This document shows positions 16,401 through 25,626 of a stretch of 64,000 bases of DNA, one piece after another. The notes beneath the pieces are model-generated. The model saw nothing but the letters and a program-made list of their open reading frames with translations, was not told the DNA's origin and ran no database searches. This DNA is from Paraburkholderia xenovorans LB400 (GTDB lineage: Bacteria; Pseudomonadota; Gammaproteobacteria; Burkholderiales; Burkholderiaceae). Location of the stretch: the NCBI RefSeq assembly GCF_000013645.1, contig NC_007952.1:310001-374000 (forward strand), given 5' to 3'. Numbering within the stretch: the stretch's first letter is position 1; every line of letters starts with the position of its first letter. The position numbers and the translations under genes are program-made.

Positions 16401-16418
16401 CCACCCGAATCGGGTAGG
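16401..16418. promoter_or_regulatory. CCACCC-N5-GGGTAGG motif, candidate LuxR operator (site A)
   Basis: CCACCC GAATC GGGTAGG; its inner part ACCCGA-A-TCGGGT is a perfect palindrome. It lies 73 bases before the start of the LuxR-type regulator at 16491. Very similar sites occur at 39881-39897 and 51332-51349, with looser versions at 19312-19335 and 43777-43796. Confidence 0.5.
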
Positions 16419-16490
16419 TAACCGCTAAATTGCCCGACCGACGGCGTCGCACTTCTATACTCCGACGAACGCGTTCCGAGGTGTCGACAG

Positions 16491-19283
16491 GTGTCGCGAG
16501 ACCTTTCTCACGTTTATCCGTCTATCAGTTTTCCCCGTATGTCCGAATCCATTGAGCACTCATTAGACGCACGCGTCTCCCCCAGACTCACGATCGCGCC
16601 CGTCACCGGCACGAGATTGATTCCGCCTCGCGCAGCACGTCAACTCATACCTCGCGAAGCCTTGATGGCACGCTTGCTCGAAGCGCGGCGGCAGCGTTGC
16701 GTGGTGATTCAGGGACCGGCCGGCAGCGCCAAAACCAGTACGATGCTGGCCCTCAGGCAGGCGATGTTGACGCTGGATTTTGACGTGGCCTGGCTTTCCC
16801 TCGCTCCCGAAGACGACGACCTCACCGCGTTCTTTCACGGACTGCTCGCAAGCCTTGCCAGCGTGGATCCGGCCATCGTGCGCGAAGCCGAATTACTGGT
16901 TGGCCGTGAGAGCGAGGAGACCGCGGTTGAACACTGGGTGATCACGCTCGTTCGCGGTATTACTCGCCGCAAGCGCGAGCTGGTTCTGATGCTCGACGAC
17001 GTTCATTACCTTCAGAACGCGCGGATTCTCGACGCACTGCGTTGGCTGCTCGACTACGCGCCGCCTCAACTTCATGTGGTGCTGGCTTCGCGGCGGGCGC
17101 TGCCCGTCTCGCTGGCGCGCCTGCGCTCGCAAGGTCTGGCGACAGAACTCGACCGGGAGGACCTGCGCTTTTCGGCCGAAGAATCAGAGCGGTTTTTGCG
17201 CGAGCAACTCGGCGACATCACAAAGCGGGACGCACAGGTGGTGCATGAACTGACCGACGGCTGGGCGGCGGGCCTGCAACTGTTCGCGATCGATCTGAAG
17301 ACCCGCAAAGGCGCGGCTTTTGCGCCTGCAACGGTGCGCGACGCCGAAACCTTCGCGCATTACTTCGAACGCGAAGTACTGGTGCGCCTCGCTGCCGAAG
17401 ACCTTCTTCTGCTCACACGCGCGGCGCTGTGTGAACGATTCTGCGCACGCCTCTGCGCAAGCTTGATGCAGCATGCGAGCTCCGCCGGAGACGTCGCCGC
17501 CCGGCTCAGCCGCCTGGAGGGCGACAATCTGTTCATCACGCAGACCGGCGTGGGGCAGGACGGCGAAACCTGGTATCGCCTGCATCCTCTGCTGCGCGAG
17601 GTTTTGCAGCGCCGGGTCGCGGGGCTGCCGGCCGCCGAACTGCGCGAACTGCATGCAGCGGCCTGGCAGTGGCTCAGTGTGCAAGGTTACGTCGACGAGG
17701 CCGTGCATCACGCCGTACTGGCAGACAACGCACAGGCTGCCGCGGATCTCGTGGAAGGGTGCGCGCACGATCTGCTCGCGCGCGGCGAACTCCGTCAGCT
17801 TGCGGGCCTCGTGCGCCGCCTGCCGCCGGCGCAGATCGCGGAGCGTTTCGATCTGCGCGTGATCACTGCCTATCTGCAAATGTATGCCGGCGAAACCGAC
17901 GCGCTCATGCAGAGCATTCAGCAGATAGCGTCGCGTAGCGAGCGGCCCGACCCGCGTCAGCGTTACGCGCTCGAGCTGCTTCGCGGTGGCCTCGCGCTAC
18001 AGCGCGACGACACGGATTCGGTCGTGGCGCTATTGCCGGAACTGCAGCGCGTCCCCGCGGACGCCGACGATTTCATCCGCGCGGGTCGCGGCAACATTCT
18101 CTCGTGGATGTTCATCCATCGTGGCGACTATCAGCAGGCGCGCAAGGTGCTGGAAGAGGGCGCGCCGCATGGCGGCGCGCCGCGCGGCATCCTGCTTGGC
18201 CGTTGCATGAGCGGCATGACGCACGCCGCCGAAGGGCAGGTGCTGCTCGCCGAGCGGGTGTTCTGCGACGTGCTGGCGGAAGCGGAGAAACAGGGCCCCG
18301 CTTATGTGGGCATTGCGTGTATGGCCGCGGCGCTGCTCGGCGAAGCGCTTTACGAGCTGAACGATGTCGATGCGTCGCTCAGACTGCTGGCCGAACGCAT
18401 CGGCGTGCTCGAGCGCGTGTCGATTCCGGACACCGTGTTGCGGGCACTGGTGGTGCTCGCCCGCGCGCACCGGTTCGCGGGCCGCCGGAGCGAGGCCTAC
18501 GACTATCTCGAACGGCTCGAAGACTACGCGAAGCGTCATGGTGTGGATCGTCTCCTCGCCAACGCACTATGTCTGCGCTCACGCTGGCTTCTGGAAGAAG
18601 GAAGGCTCGACGAAGCCGAGGCGGCATTGTTGCGCTGTGAAACGCTGGCGGCGCGTTATACCGGCGCGGTGCGCAGCACAGCTTGGGAAATCAGCGTTTG
18701 CGCCGATCTCGCGCGTATTCGCATGTGCCTGCATCTGAACGATTTCGACGGCGCGATGAGCCGGCTGAAGCCGCTCAGCGCGCTGTCCGAAGCGGGAGGC
18801 AGGTGGTGCCGCGTAATCGGGCTGCGGTTGCAGATGTCGATTGCGGAGCAGGGGCGCCACAACGATAGAGCGGCGCGCGAGCATCTGGTCGAGGCATTGC
18901 GCCTCGGCCACCGGCTCGGCTTGATGCGCAGCCTGCTGGACGAACTCGGACCATGTCGGCAGATTCTCGACGCTCTGCCGCTCGAACAGGACTTCGATCC
19001 GGTGCTGGCCTTCTACGCACAGCGGCTGATCGACGCCGGTCAGGCATCCGCGCCTGCCGCACCGCCGGCCGCCGCGGCGCACGTGCCGATCCAGTCGCTC
19101 AGCGAACGTGAAAACGAAGTGATGGGTCTGCTTGCACTTGCTTTGCCCAACAAGAAGATCGCGCGTGTCATGGACGTTTCGCTCGACACGGTGAAGTGGC
19201 ACCTGAAAAACATCTACAGAAAGCTGGAAGTGTCCGGCCGCGACGGCGCCGTCGCCAAGATGCGCGACGCAAGCGCGCGATAG
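16491..19283 (+). CDS. MalT-like LuxR-family ATP-dependent activator (copy 1)
   Basis: Large STAND-type transcription activator of 930 residues. It has a Walker A motif GPAGSAKT (residues 75-82), a Walker B-like LVLMLDDVHYL, a long TPR-like helical sensor region (about 350-850), and a C-terminal LuxR helix-turn-helix (SLSERENEVMGLLALALPNK, then VSLDTVKWHLKNIYRKL). MalT and AcoK are the best-known relatives; they bind an inducer and ATP before activating transcription. GTG 16491 has GAGG about nine bases upstream; ATG 16539 is the alternative. It precedes the rightward acyl-CoA operon by 151 bases in the same direction. A paralogue precedes the leftward operon. Confidence 0.88.
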   Translation: MSRDLSHVYPSISFPRMSESIEHSLDARVSPRLTIAPVTGTRLIPPRAARQLIPREALMARLLEARRQRCVVIQGPAGSAKTSTMLALRQAMLTLDFDVAWLSLAPEDDDLTAFFHGLLASLASVDPAIVREAELLVGRESEETAVEHWVITLVRGITRRKRELVLMLDDVHYLQNARILDALRWLLDYAPPQLHVVLASRRALPVSLARLRSQGLATELDREDLRFSAEESERFLREQLGDITKRDAQVVHELTDGWAAGLQLFAIDLKTRKGAAFAPATVRDAETFAHYFEREVLVRLAAEDLLLLTRAALCERFCARLCASLMQHASSAGDVAARLSRLEGDNLFITQTGVGQDGETWYRLHPLLREVLQRRVAGLPAAELRELHAAAWQWLSVQGYVDEAVHHAVLADNAQAAADLVEGCAHDLLARGELRQLAGLVRRLPPAQIAERFDLRVITAYLQMYAGETDALMQSIQQIASRSERPDPRQRYALELLRGGLALQRDDTDSVVALLPELQRVPADADDFIRAGRGNILSWMFIHRGDYQQARKVLEEGAPHGGAPRGILLGRCMSGMTHAAEGQVLLAERVFCDVLAEAEKQGPAYVGIACMAAALLGEALYELNDVDASLRLLAERIGVLERVSIPDTVLRALVVLARAHRFAGRRSEAYDYLERLEDYAKRHGVDRLLANALCLRSRWLLEEGRLDEAEAALLRCETLAARYTGAVRSTAWEISVCADLARIRMCLHLNDFDGAMSRLKPLSALSEAGGRWCRVIGLRLQMSIAEQGRHNDRAAREHLVEALRLGHRLGLMRSLLDELGPCRQILDALPLEQDFDPVLAFYAQRLIDAGQASAPAAPPAAAAHVPIQSLSERENEVMGLLALALPNKKIARVMDVSLDTVKWHLKNIYRKLEVSGRDGAVAKMRDASAR

Positions 19284-19311
19284 CTTTTCTCACTCGCAGT
19301 CATTCACCCAG

Positions 19312-19335
19312 CCACCCCCACTCTACGGGGGTAGG
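19312..19335. promoter_or_regulatory. ACCCCC-N7-GGGGGTAGG inverted repeat (site B)
   Basis: ACCCCC at 19314-19319 and GGGGGT at 19327-19332 form a perfect 6-bp inverted repeat, continuing as GGGTAGG at 19329-19335. It is 100 bases before the first gene of the acyl-CoA operon and about 30 bases after the regulator stop. The GGGTAGG half matches sites A and E exactly; the left half is shifted. Confidence 0.5.
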
Positions 19336-19434
19336 CTTGCTCCCCATCCCCGCCACGCACAATGCGTTCATGGAAGCAGCCGGCCGATAACCCGGTCCGC
19401 GCTGCCAACGCATTCAATCGATGAGGAGCGTGCG

Positions 19435-20574
19435 GTGGAAGTCAAACGTAATGTCTATCGCGAGGATCACGAGATGCTGCGTGAAACCGCGCGGCGTTTC
19501 TTCGAACGGGAGTGCCTGCCGCGTCAGGCGCAGTGGGACGAGGCCGGCTGCGTCGATCGCGAGACCTGGCTGAAGGCCGGGCGGGAAGGTTTGCTGTGCG
19601 TGACCGTGCCGGAAGAATACGGCGGTGGCGGCGGCGATTTCGGCCATTCGGCGATCGTCGCGGAAGAGTTGCACCGTGCGGGCGTGTCGGGTTTCAGCTA
19701 TTCCGTGCACTCCGATATCACCGCGCCGTACATCGTTCGTCTCGGCACCGAAGAGCAGAAACGCAACTGGCTGCCGCCCATTTGCCGCGGCGAAAAGATC
19801 CTCGCGATCGCGATGACCGAACCCGGCACGGGCTCTGATCTGAAGTCGATCCGTACTACCGCGGTGCGCGACGGCGACGACTACGTCATCAACGGCAGCA
19901 AGACTTTCATCTCCAACGGCCTGAATTGCGACATGGTGGTGGTGGTCTGCAAGACCGACCCGTCGGCGGGTGCGAAAGGCGTGAGCCTCATCATGGTCGA
20001 AACCGACCGCGCGGGTTTTCGCCGTGGCCGCAAGCTAGAGAAAGTCGGGCAGGCCGCGGCCGATACCGCCGAACTTTTCTTCGACAACGTGCGCGTGCCG
20101 GCCACCAACCTGATCGGCAACGAGAACGGCGGCTTCATCCACCTGATGGAAGAACTGCCGCAGGAGCGCCTGATCATCGCGGTGTATTGCGCCGCGAAGC
20201 TGGAGCGGCAGCTCGAACTGACGCTGCAATACGTAAAGGACCGCCGCGCGTTCAATCAGACCGTGTGGGACTTCCAGAACACCAAATTCAAACTCGCGGA
20301 CGTAAAGGCGCAAGCCGTTGCGGTCCGCACGCTGGTCGACTACTACATTCGCGAGCATATGGAGCGCAAGCTCACGCTGCAGGAAGCGGCCATTGCCAAG
20401 CTGTTCGCGACCGAAGCGATGTGGAAGTGCATCGACGAAATGGTTCAGCTGCATGGCGGTTACGGCTACATGCTGGAGTATCCGATTGCCCGTGCTTTTG
20501 CCGACATGCGCGTCACGCGCATTTTCGGCGGGACCAGTGAAGTCCTGCGGGATCTGATCTCGCGCAAGCTTTAA
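19435..20574 (+). CDS. Acyl-CoA dehydrogenase, long-chain/isovaleryl type
   Basis: FAD enzyme of 379 residues that puts an alpha,beta double bond into an acyl-CoA and passes electrons to ETF. FAD/substrate segments are AMTEPGTGSDLKSIRTTA and TFISNGLNCD. The catalytic Glu is most likely Glu244 in LPQERL, the LCAD/IVD position, because the C-terminal motif reads FGGTSEV instead of EGTxE. GTG 19435 has AGGAG six bases upstream. First gene of the rightward operon. The protein at 36687-37826 is a same-length close paralogue. Confidence 0.92.
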   Translation: MEVKRNVYREDHEMLRETARRFFERECLPRQAQWDEAGCVDRETWLKAGREGLLCVTVPEEYGGGGGDFGHSAIVAEELHRAGVSGFSYSVHSDITAPYIVRLGTEEQKRNWLPPICRGEKILAIAMTEPGTGSDLKSIRTTAVRDGDDYVINGSKTFISNGLNCDMVVVVCKTDPSAGAKGVSLIMVETDRAGFRRGRKLEKVGQAAADTAELFFDNVRVPATNLIGNENGGFIHLMEELPQERLIIAVYCAAKLERQLELTLQYVKDRRAFNQTVWDFQNTKFKLADVKAQAVAVRTLVDYYIREHMERKLTLQEAAIAKLFATEAMWKCIDEMVQLHGGYGYMLEYPIARAFADMRVTRIFGGTSEVLRDLISRKL

Positions 20575-20600
20575 GTCTCCTTACCTTTTGAGGCAGCATC

Positions 20601-21788
20601 ATGAGCGAAAAAGTACTGGTGGCGGGCGTGGGCATGATCCAGTTCGCCAAGCCCGGCGCGAGCCAGAGCTACACCGAAATGGGCGCCGAAGCGACCCGCC
20701 GTGCGCTGGCCGATGCAGGCATTGCGTACGACCTCGTTCAGCAGGCCTTCGCAGGCTACGTCTACGGGGACTCCACGTGCGGGCAGACCGCGATCTACGA
20801 AGTGGGCATGACGGGCATTCCGATCGTCAACGTCAATAACAATTGCTCGACGGGTTCGACCGCGCTCTATCTGGCACGCCAGGCGATTGCCACCGGCGAC
20901 GCCGACTGCGTGCTCGCGCTCGGCTTCGAGCAGATGCAGGCCGGCGCATTGAAATCGCACTGGGACGACCGGCCGGTAACGCGTGCGCGCTTCGTACCGA
21001 TCATGCACGGCCTGACCGCCGACCTCGCGCATCTGCCGCAGGCGCTGCGCACGTTCGGCGGCGCGGGGCGCGAACACATGCAGCGCTACGGCACGCGCAT
21101 GGAAACCTTTGCCGCGGTGCGGGCCAAGGCGAGCCGCCACGCGGCGAACAATCCGCTGGCGCTGTTCCGCAAACAGGTCACGACCGAAGACGTGATGAAC
21201 GACACGGTGCTGATGCCCGGCGTGATGACGCGTCTGATGGCCTGTCCGCCGACTTGCGGCGGCGCGGCGGCGATCCTCGTCTCCGAGAAGTTCGCGAAGA
21301 AACACGGCTTGCGCACGGGTGTGCAGATCGTTGCACAGTCGCTCACCACGGATCCGCCGGCTTCATTCGACCCGCCGTCGATGCTCAACTACGTCGGCAC
21401 GCACATGACGCGTTCGGCCGCGAACAAGGTCTACGAAAAAGCCGGTATCGGACCGGAAGACATCGACGTATGCGAGCTGCACGACTGTTTTGCGCACAAC
21501 GAAGTCATCTGCTACGAATCGCTCGGCTTCTGTCCGGAAGGTGGCGCCGAGAAGTTCGTCAGCGACGGTGACAACACGTACGGCGGCAAGGTGGTGGTCA
21601 ATCCGTCGGGCGGTCTGCTTTCCAAGGGGCATCCGTTGGGCGCGACCGGCCTTGCGCAGTGCTATGAGCTGACCCACCAGTTGCGCGGCACCGCCGACCA
21701 GCGTCAGGTGCAAGGCGCGAAGCTGGCGCTTCAGCACAATCTCGGCCTTGGCGGCGCGTGCGTGGTGACGTTGTACGGCAAGCACTGA
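20601..21788 (+). CDS. SCP-x/lipid-transfer type thiolase
   Basis: Thiolase-fold protein of 395 residues. The nucleophile Cys lies in VNVNNNCSTGSTALYLARQA, the active-site His in GGLLSKGHPLGATG, and the C-terminal Cys region in LGLGGACVV. This branch (sterol carrier protein x, Ltp) carries out the final retro-Claisen or retro-aldol cleavage for branched or sterol side-chain acyl-CoAs; many members need a small DUF35 partner, which I do not see here. It lies 26 bases after the acyl-CoA dehydrogenase. The paralogue at 35472 is nearly identical in motifs and length. Confidence 0.88.
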   Translation: MSEKVLVAGVGMIQFAKPGASQSYTEMGAEATRRALADAGIAYDLVQQAFAGYVYGDSTCGQTAIYEVGMTGIPIVNVNNNCSTGSTALYLARQAIATGDADCVLALGFEQMQAGALKSHWDDRPVTRARFVPIMHGLTADLAHLPQALRTFGGAGREHMQRYGTRMETFAAVRAKASRHAANNPLALFRKQVTTEDVMNDTVLMPGVMTRLMACPPTCGGAAAILVSEKFAKKHGLRTGVQIVAQSLTTDPPASFDPPSMLNYVGTHMTRSAANKVYEKAGIGPEDIDVCELHDCFAHNEVICYESLGFCPEGGAEKFVSDGDNTYGGKVVVNPSGGLLSKGHPLGATGLAQCYELTHQLRGTADQRQVQGAKLALQHNLGLGGACVVTLYGKH

Positions 21789-21863
21789 ATGCGCGAGTGT
21801 GGACACGGTGGGACGCCGTGTCTCGCGCAAAACCTGGATAGCAAACGGTACTGAGGATTTCCC

Positions 21864-22799
21864 ATGCAGCAGCTTTGCAAAGATCGCGTTGTTGTCATCA
21901 CCGGCGCCGGACGAGGCCTGGGGCGGGAATATGCGCTGGAGTTCGCCCGTCAGGGCGCGAAAGTCGTCGTCAACGACCTTGGCGGCAAAGGTGACGGGTC
22001 GGGCGCGGCGAGTGGCCCCGCGCTCGACGTGGTCGCCGAAATCGAAGCGCTCGGCGGCGAAGCCGTCGCCAACTTCGACGACGTGGCCGACTGGAATGGC
22101 GCAAAGAACATGATCGACACGGCCATTTCCGCGTTCGGCGGACTCGACGTGCTGGTCAACAACGCCGGCATTCTGCGCGACCGCACGCTCGCCAACATGA
22201 GCGAAGAAGACTGGGACTCGGTGATTCGCGTGCACATGCGCGGCACCTTTGCGCCGTCGCGCCACGCGGCCGCCTACTGGCGCGATGAGGCCAAGGCGGG
22301 CCGCGAGCGGGTGGCGCGGCTCATCAACACCAGTTCGTCGTCGGGTCTCTACTGCAACCCGGGCCAGGCCAACTACGGCGCGGCGAAGGCGGGCATTGCG
22401 GCCATGTCGGTGATTGCCGCTCGTGAACTGGAGCGCTATGGTGTAACCGTGAATGCGATCTATCCGACCGCGATGAGCCGTCTGACCGAAGACATCTTCG
22501 CGAAGCGGCGCGACGAATTCACCGCGGGCGCCGCACCCGGCTTCGATCCGCTGGACGCGGGCAACGTCGCACCCCTCGTGGCATGGCTTGGCAGCAGCGC
22601 GTCGAGCGGTATCACCGGGCGTGTATTCGGTGTGCGCGGCGGTCGTATTACGGTGGCCGAAGGCTGGCATGCGGGCCCGCGCATCGAAAAAGACGGGCGT
22701 TGGGACGTGGCGGAACTCGGCGCGCTGATACCGGGGCTGGTGGAACAGGCGGCGCCGAATGCGCTGACCTCGGGCGAGATTCCGGCGGCGGTGGCGTAA
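21864..22799 (+). CDS. SDR dehydrogenase, 17-beta-HSD4/MFE-2-like
   Basis: Short-chain dehydrogenase of 311 residues. It has the NAD-binding TGAGRGLGREYALEF, NNAGILRD, and a catalytic Tyr-Lys in YGAAKAG, plus the VVVNDLGG segment typical of the hydroxyacyl-CoA dehydrogenase domain of multifunctional enzyme type 2. It likely oxidises a 3-hydroxyacyl-CoA to the 3-oxo form before the thiolase step. Its end (about residues 250-311) is longer than in simple FabG proteins. Confidence 0.88.
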   Translation: MQQLCKDRVVVITGAGRGLGREYALEFARQGAKVVVNDLGGKGDGSGAASGPALDVVAEIEALGGEAVANFDDVADWNGAKNMIDTAISAFGGLDVLVNNAGILRDRTLANMSEEDWDSVIRVHMRGTFAPSRHAAAYWRDEAKAGRERVARLINTSSSSGLYCNPGQANYGAAKAGIAAMSVIAARELERYGVTVNAIYPTAMSRLTEDIFAKRRDEFTAGAAPGFDPLDAGNVAPLVAWLGSSASSGITGRVFGVRGGRITVAEGWHAGPRIEKDGRWDVAELGALIPGLVEQAAPNALTSGEIPAAVA

Positions 22800-22835
22800 G
22801 CACTCGAAACCGTCTCGCATCGCAGGAGAGTGTGC

Positions 22836-24404
22836 ATGAGCGGAACCCCGAAGTACCTCGGCGACCATGCCGGATTGACGCCGGACAAGGCCGCCGCGAT
22901 CAACAGCACGAGCGGCGAGGTCCTGACCTATCGCGAACTCGACGAGCGTTCGAATCGCTTCGCACAATGTCTGTACGCGGCGGGGTTGCGGCGCGGCGAC
23001 CATATCGCGATGGTGCTCGAGAACAACATGCGCTGCTTCGAGGTGTGTTGGGCGGCGCTGCGTTCGGGTCTGATGATCACGCCGGTCAACCGGTATCTGA
23101 CCGCGGCGGAAGCGGCCGCCATTATCGAGGACAGCCATGCGCAAGTGGTGGTCAGTTCGTACGCCATGCGCGAACTCGCGGCCGGACTGACCGGCATGAT
23201 GCCGACATGCCGCCTGCGGCTGATGGTCGACGGCACCATTTCCGGCTGGGACAGCTACGAGGCGCTCACGGGCCGGTATCCCGCAACGCGTCTGGCGGAC
23301 GAATGGCTGGGCGCCATGATGATCTATAGCTCGGGCACGACCGGCCGTCCAAAGGGCATCATTCGCGCGCAGCCGCAAGGCCGGGTGACCGAAGGTTCCG
23401 GTTCCGCGCGCCGCCCGCAGTTCGAGCGCTATGGCTTCGACGCGCAAACGGTGTATCTGTCGCCGGCGCCGCTCTATCACACCGCGCCGCTCGGCTACGG
23501 AATCGAAACGCAGTTCGGCGGCGGCACCGTGGTCTTCATGGAGAAGTTCGAGCCGCTCGAGGCGTTGCAGGCGATCGAGCGCTATCGCGTCACGCACAGC
23601 CAGTGGGTGCCGACCATGCTGATCCGCCTGCTCAAGCTCGGCCCCGCTGTGCGCAACGCGTTCGACCTGTCGAGCCATCGCGTGGCGATCCATGCGGCCG
23701 CGCCGTGTCCGCAGGAGGTCAAGCGGCAGATGATCGACTGGTGGGGGCCGATCATCGAGGAGTATTACTCGTCGACCGAAGGCAACGGCGTGACCACGCT
23801 CAACACCGAGGAGTGGCTGGCGCACCCGGGCTCCGTTGGCCGCGCGCTGCTGGGCGTCATTCATATCTGCGACGACGACGGCAACGAGCTGCCGGTGGGC
23901 GAAACCGGAACCGTCTATTTCGAGCGCGACCAGTTGCCGTTCCGCTACCACAACGATCCGGACAAGACCCGTGCCGCGCAGCATCCGCGCCATCCGGCCT
24001 GGACGGCCGTCGGCGACATAGGGCATGTGGATGCAGATGGCTACCTGTATCTGACCGACCGCAAGGCGTTCATGATCATTTCGGGCGGCGTCAACATCTA
24101 TCCACAAGCGATCGAAGACGCGCTGGCCGTGCATCCCGATGTGCAGGATGCGGCGGTGATCGGCGTGCCCGATGCCGAGATGGGCGAGCAGGTCAAAGCG
24201 ATTGTCGAGCCGGCGCCCGGCGTGGCGCCGTCGGACGCGCTCGCGGAACGGCTATTGGCTTACCTGCGCACGCGGGTGGCGCGCTACATGGTGCCGCGCT
24301 CCATCGACTTCATCGACGCGATGCCGCGGCTGCCCACCGGCAAGCTGTACAAACGGGCACTGCGTGAGCGCTATGGCGCGCGAGCGGAGCGTGCGGATTC
24401 ATAG
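22836..24404 (+). CDS. AMP-forming acyl-CoA synthetase
   Basis: Adenylate-forming ligase of 522 residues that activates a carboxylic acid to its CoA thioester. The P-loop-like motif is YSSGTTGRPKGI, followed by EYYSSTEGNG, VGDIGHVDADGYLYLTDR and the C-terminal lysine region LPTGKLYKRALRER. ATG 22836 is preferred over GTG 22830 because AGGAG lies seven bases upstream of it. The order thiolase-SDR-ligase is tight (gaps of 75 and 36 bases). Substrate unknown. Confidence 0.9.
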   Translation: MSGTPKYLGDHAGLTPDKAAAINSTSGEVLTYRELDERSNRFAQCLYAAGLRRGDHIAMVLENNMRCFEVCWAALRSGLMITPVNRYLTAAEAAAIIEDSHAQVVVSSYAMRELAAGLTGMMPTCRLRLMVDGTISGWDSYEALTGRYPATRLADEWLGAMMIYSSGTTGRPKGIIRAQPQGRVTEGSGSARRPQFERYGFDAQTVYLSPAPLYHTAPLGYGIETQFGGGTVVFMEKFEPLEALQAIERYRVTHSQWVPTMLIRLLKLGPAVRNAFDLSSHRVAIHAAAPCPQEVKRQMIDWWGPIIEEYYSSTEGNGVTTLNTEEWLAHPGSVGRALLGVIHICDDDGNELPVGETGTVYFERDQLPFRYHNDPDKTRAAQHPRHPAWTAVGDIGHVDADGYLYLTDRKAFMIISGGVNIYPQAIEDALAVHPDVQDAAVIGVPDAEMGEQVKAIVEPAPGVAPSDALAERLLAYLRTRVARYMVPRSIDFIDAMPRLPTGKLYKRALRERYGARAERADS

Positions 24405-24442
24405 CCGCAGCGCCGAGCCGACTACAAAAACTGGAGTGAGAC

Positions 24443-25600
24443 GTGAACAACCTGTTGGATGCTTTCCACCTGACGGCGCTGCCCGCCGCGGCCGAAGACT
24501 TCCGCGCGGAAGTGAAGCACTTTCTTGACGGACACCTGCCGCCGGCGCCGGCCGACGTGCGTGCCCGTTCCTGGATGGGCTTCGACGCGGACTTCAGCCG
24601 GCGTCTCGCGGCGCGCGGCTGGATCGGACTGACGCTGCCGGCCAGTTACGGCGGCGCGGGCATGGACGCGTTCCGTCGCTTCGTGCTGGTCGAGGAATTG
24701 CTGGCCGCTGGAGCGCCGGTCGCCGCGCACTGGATCGCCGACCGTCAGAGCGGTCCGCTGATTCTCCGTTACGGCACCGGGGCGCAGAAGGACTTCTATC
24801 TGCCGCGCATCTGTGCCGCAAGTGCGTTCTTCTGCATTGGCATGAGCGAGCCCGATTCGGGTTCCGACCTCGCCAGTGTGCGCACGCGTGCGGTGCGCTG
24901 CGACGGCGGCTGGCGTCTGACCGGACGCAAGATCTGGACGACCAACGCGCAGCATTGCCAGTACATGATCGCGCTCGTGCGATCGTCGGGCGTGCCGGAA
25001 GACCGGCAGAAGGGACTGTCGCAGTTCATCGTCGATCTGTCGCTGCCGGGCGTCGAGGTGCGGCCGATCGTGGATCTCACCGGCGACGCCCACTTCTCCG
25101 AAGTGACCTTCGACAACGTATTCCTCGCCGACGATGCGTTGATCGGCGACGAGGGCGCCGGCTGGCAGCAGGTGACGGCCGAACTGGCCTTCGAGCGCAG
25201 CGGCCCTGAGCGGCTCTATTCGAGCGTCGTGCTGCTCGACTGCTGGCGCGCGCAACTGCGCCGCCACGGCGCAAGCGATGCCGACCTCGCCTTGCTCGGC
25301 AGCTTCGCGACGCAACTGGCCACGCTGCGCTGTCTGTCGATCGCGGTCACCGCGCGGCTCGCGCACGGCGAAAGCCCGGTGGTCGAGGCGGCGCTCGTCA
25401 AGGACATCGGCACCGAGTTCGAACAGGCCATTCCCGCGCAACTGGAAGCCGCGATCAGCGCGGACCCCGCACAGACCATCGACCCCGAGCTCTTTCGCAC
25501 GGTGGCCTACCTCAGCCAGATCTCGCCGACCTTCTCGCTGCGCGGCGGCACGCGCGAAGTGCTGCGCGGCATGATCGCGCGCGGTCTTGGTTTGCGCTAA
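24443..25600 (+). CDS. Acyl-CoA dehydrogenase, first subunit of a tandem pair
   Basis: Flavoprotein of 385 residues with GMSEPDSGSDLASVRTRA (FAD/acyl binding), GRKIWTTNAQHC, and the helix-G region ELAFERSGPERLYSS, which supplies a candidate catalytic Glu. The C-terminus carries LRGGTREVLRGMIARGLGLR. The adjacent gene encodes a shorter, divergent acyl-CoA dehydrogenase; such pairs form alpha2beta2 heterotetramers in steroid side-chain degradation (FadE28/FadE29 and similar). GAGTGAGACGT-type spacing leads to ATG 24443. Confidence 0.88.
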   Translation: MNNLLDAFHLTALPAAAEDFRAEVKHFLDGHLPPAPADVRARSWMGFDADFSRRLAARGWIGLTLPASYGGAGMDAFRRFVLVEELLAAGAPVAAHWIADRQSGPLILRYGTGAQKDFYLPRICAASAFFCIGMSEPDSGSDLASVRTRAVRCDGGWRLTGRKIWTTNAQHCQYMIALVRSSGVPEDRQKGLSQFIVDLSLPGVEVRPIVDLTGDAHFSEVTFDNVFLADDALIGDEGAGWQQVTAELAFERSGPERLYSSVVLLDCWRAQLRRHGASDADLALLGSFATQLATLRCLSIAVTARLAHGESPVVEAALVKDIGTEFEQAIPAQLEAAISADPAQTIDPELFRTVAYLSQISPTFSLRGGTREVLRGMIARGLGLR

Positions 25601-25626
25601 CCCATCCGGACGAGGAAGAGACCTGC

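Noticed and set aside
21363..24134. A 923-codon open frame on the minus strand
   Set aside because: It lies exactly opposite the thiolase, SDR and ligase genes, whose families are clear. The product is rich in Arg, Ala, His and Gly with no domain. This is a typical antisense shadow in GC-rich DNA.
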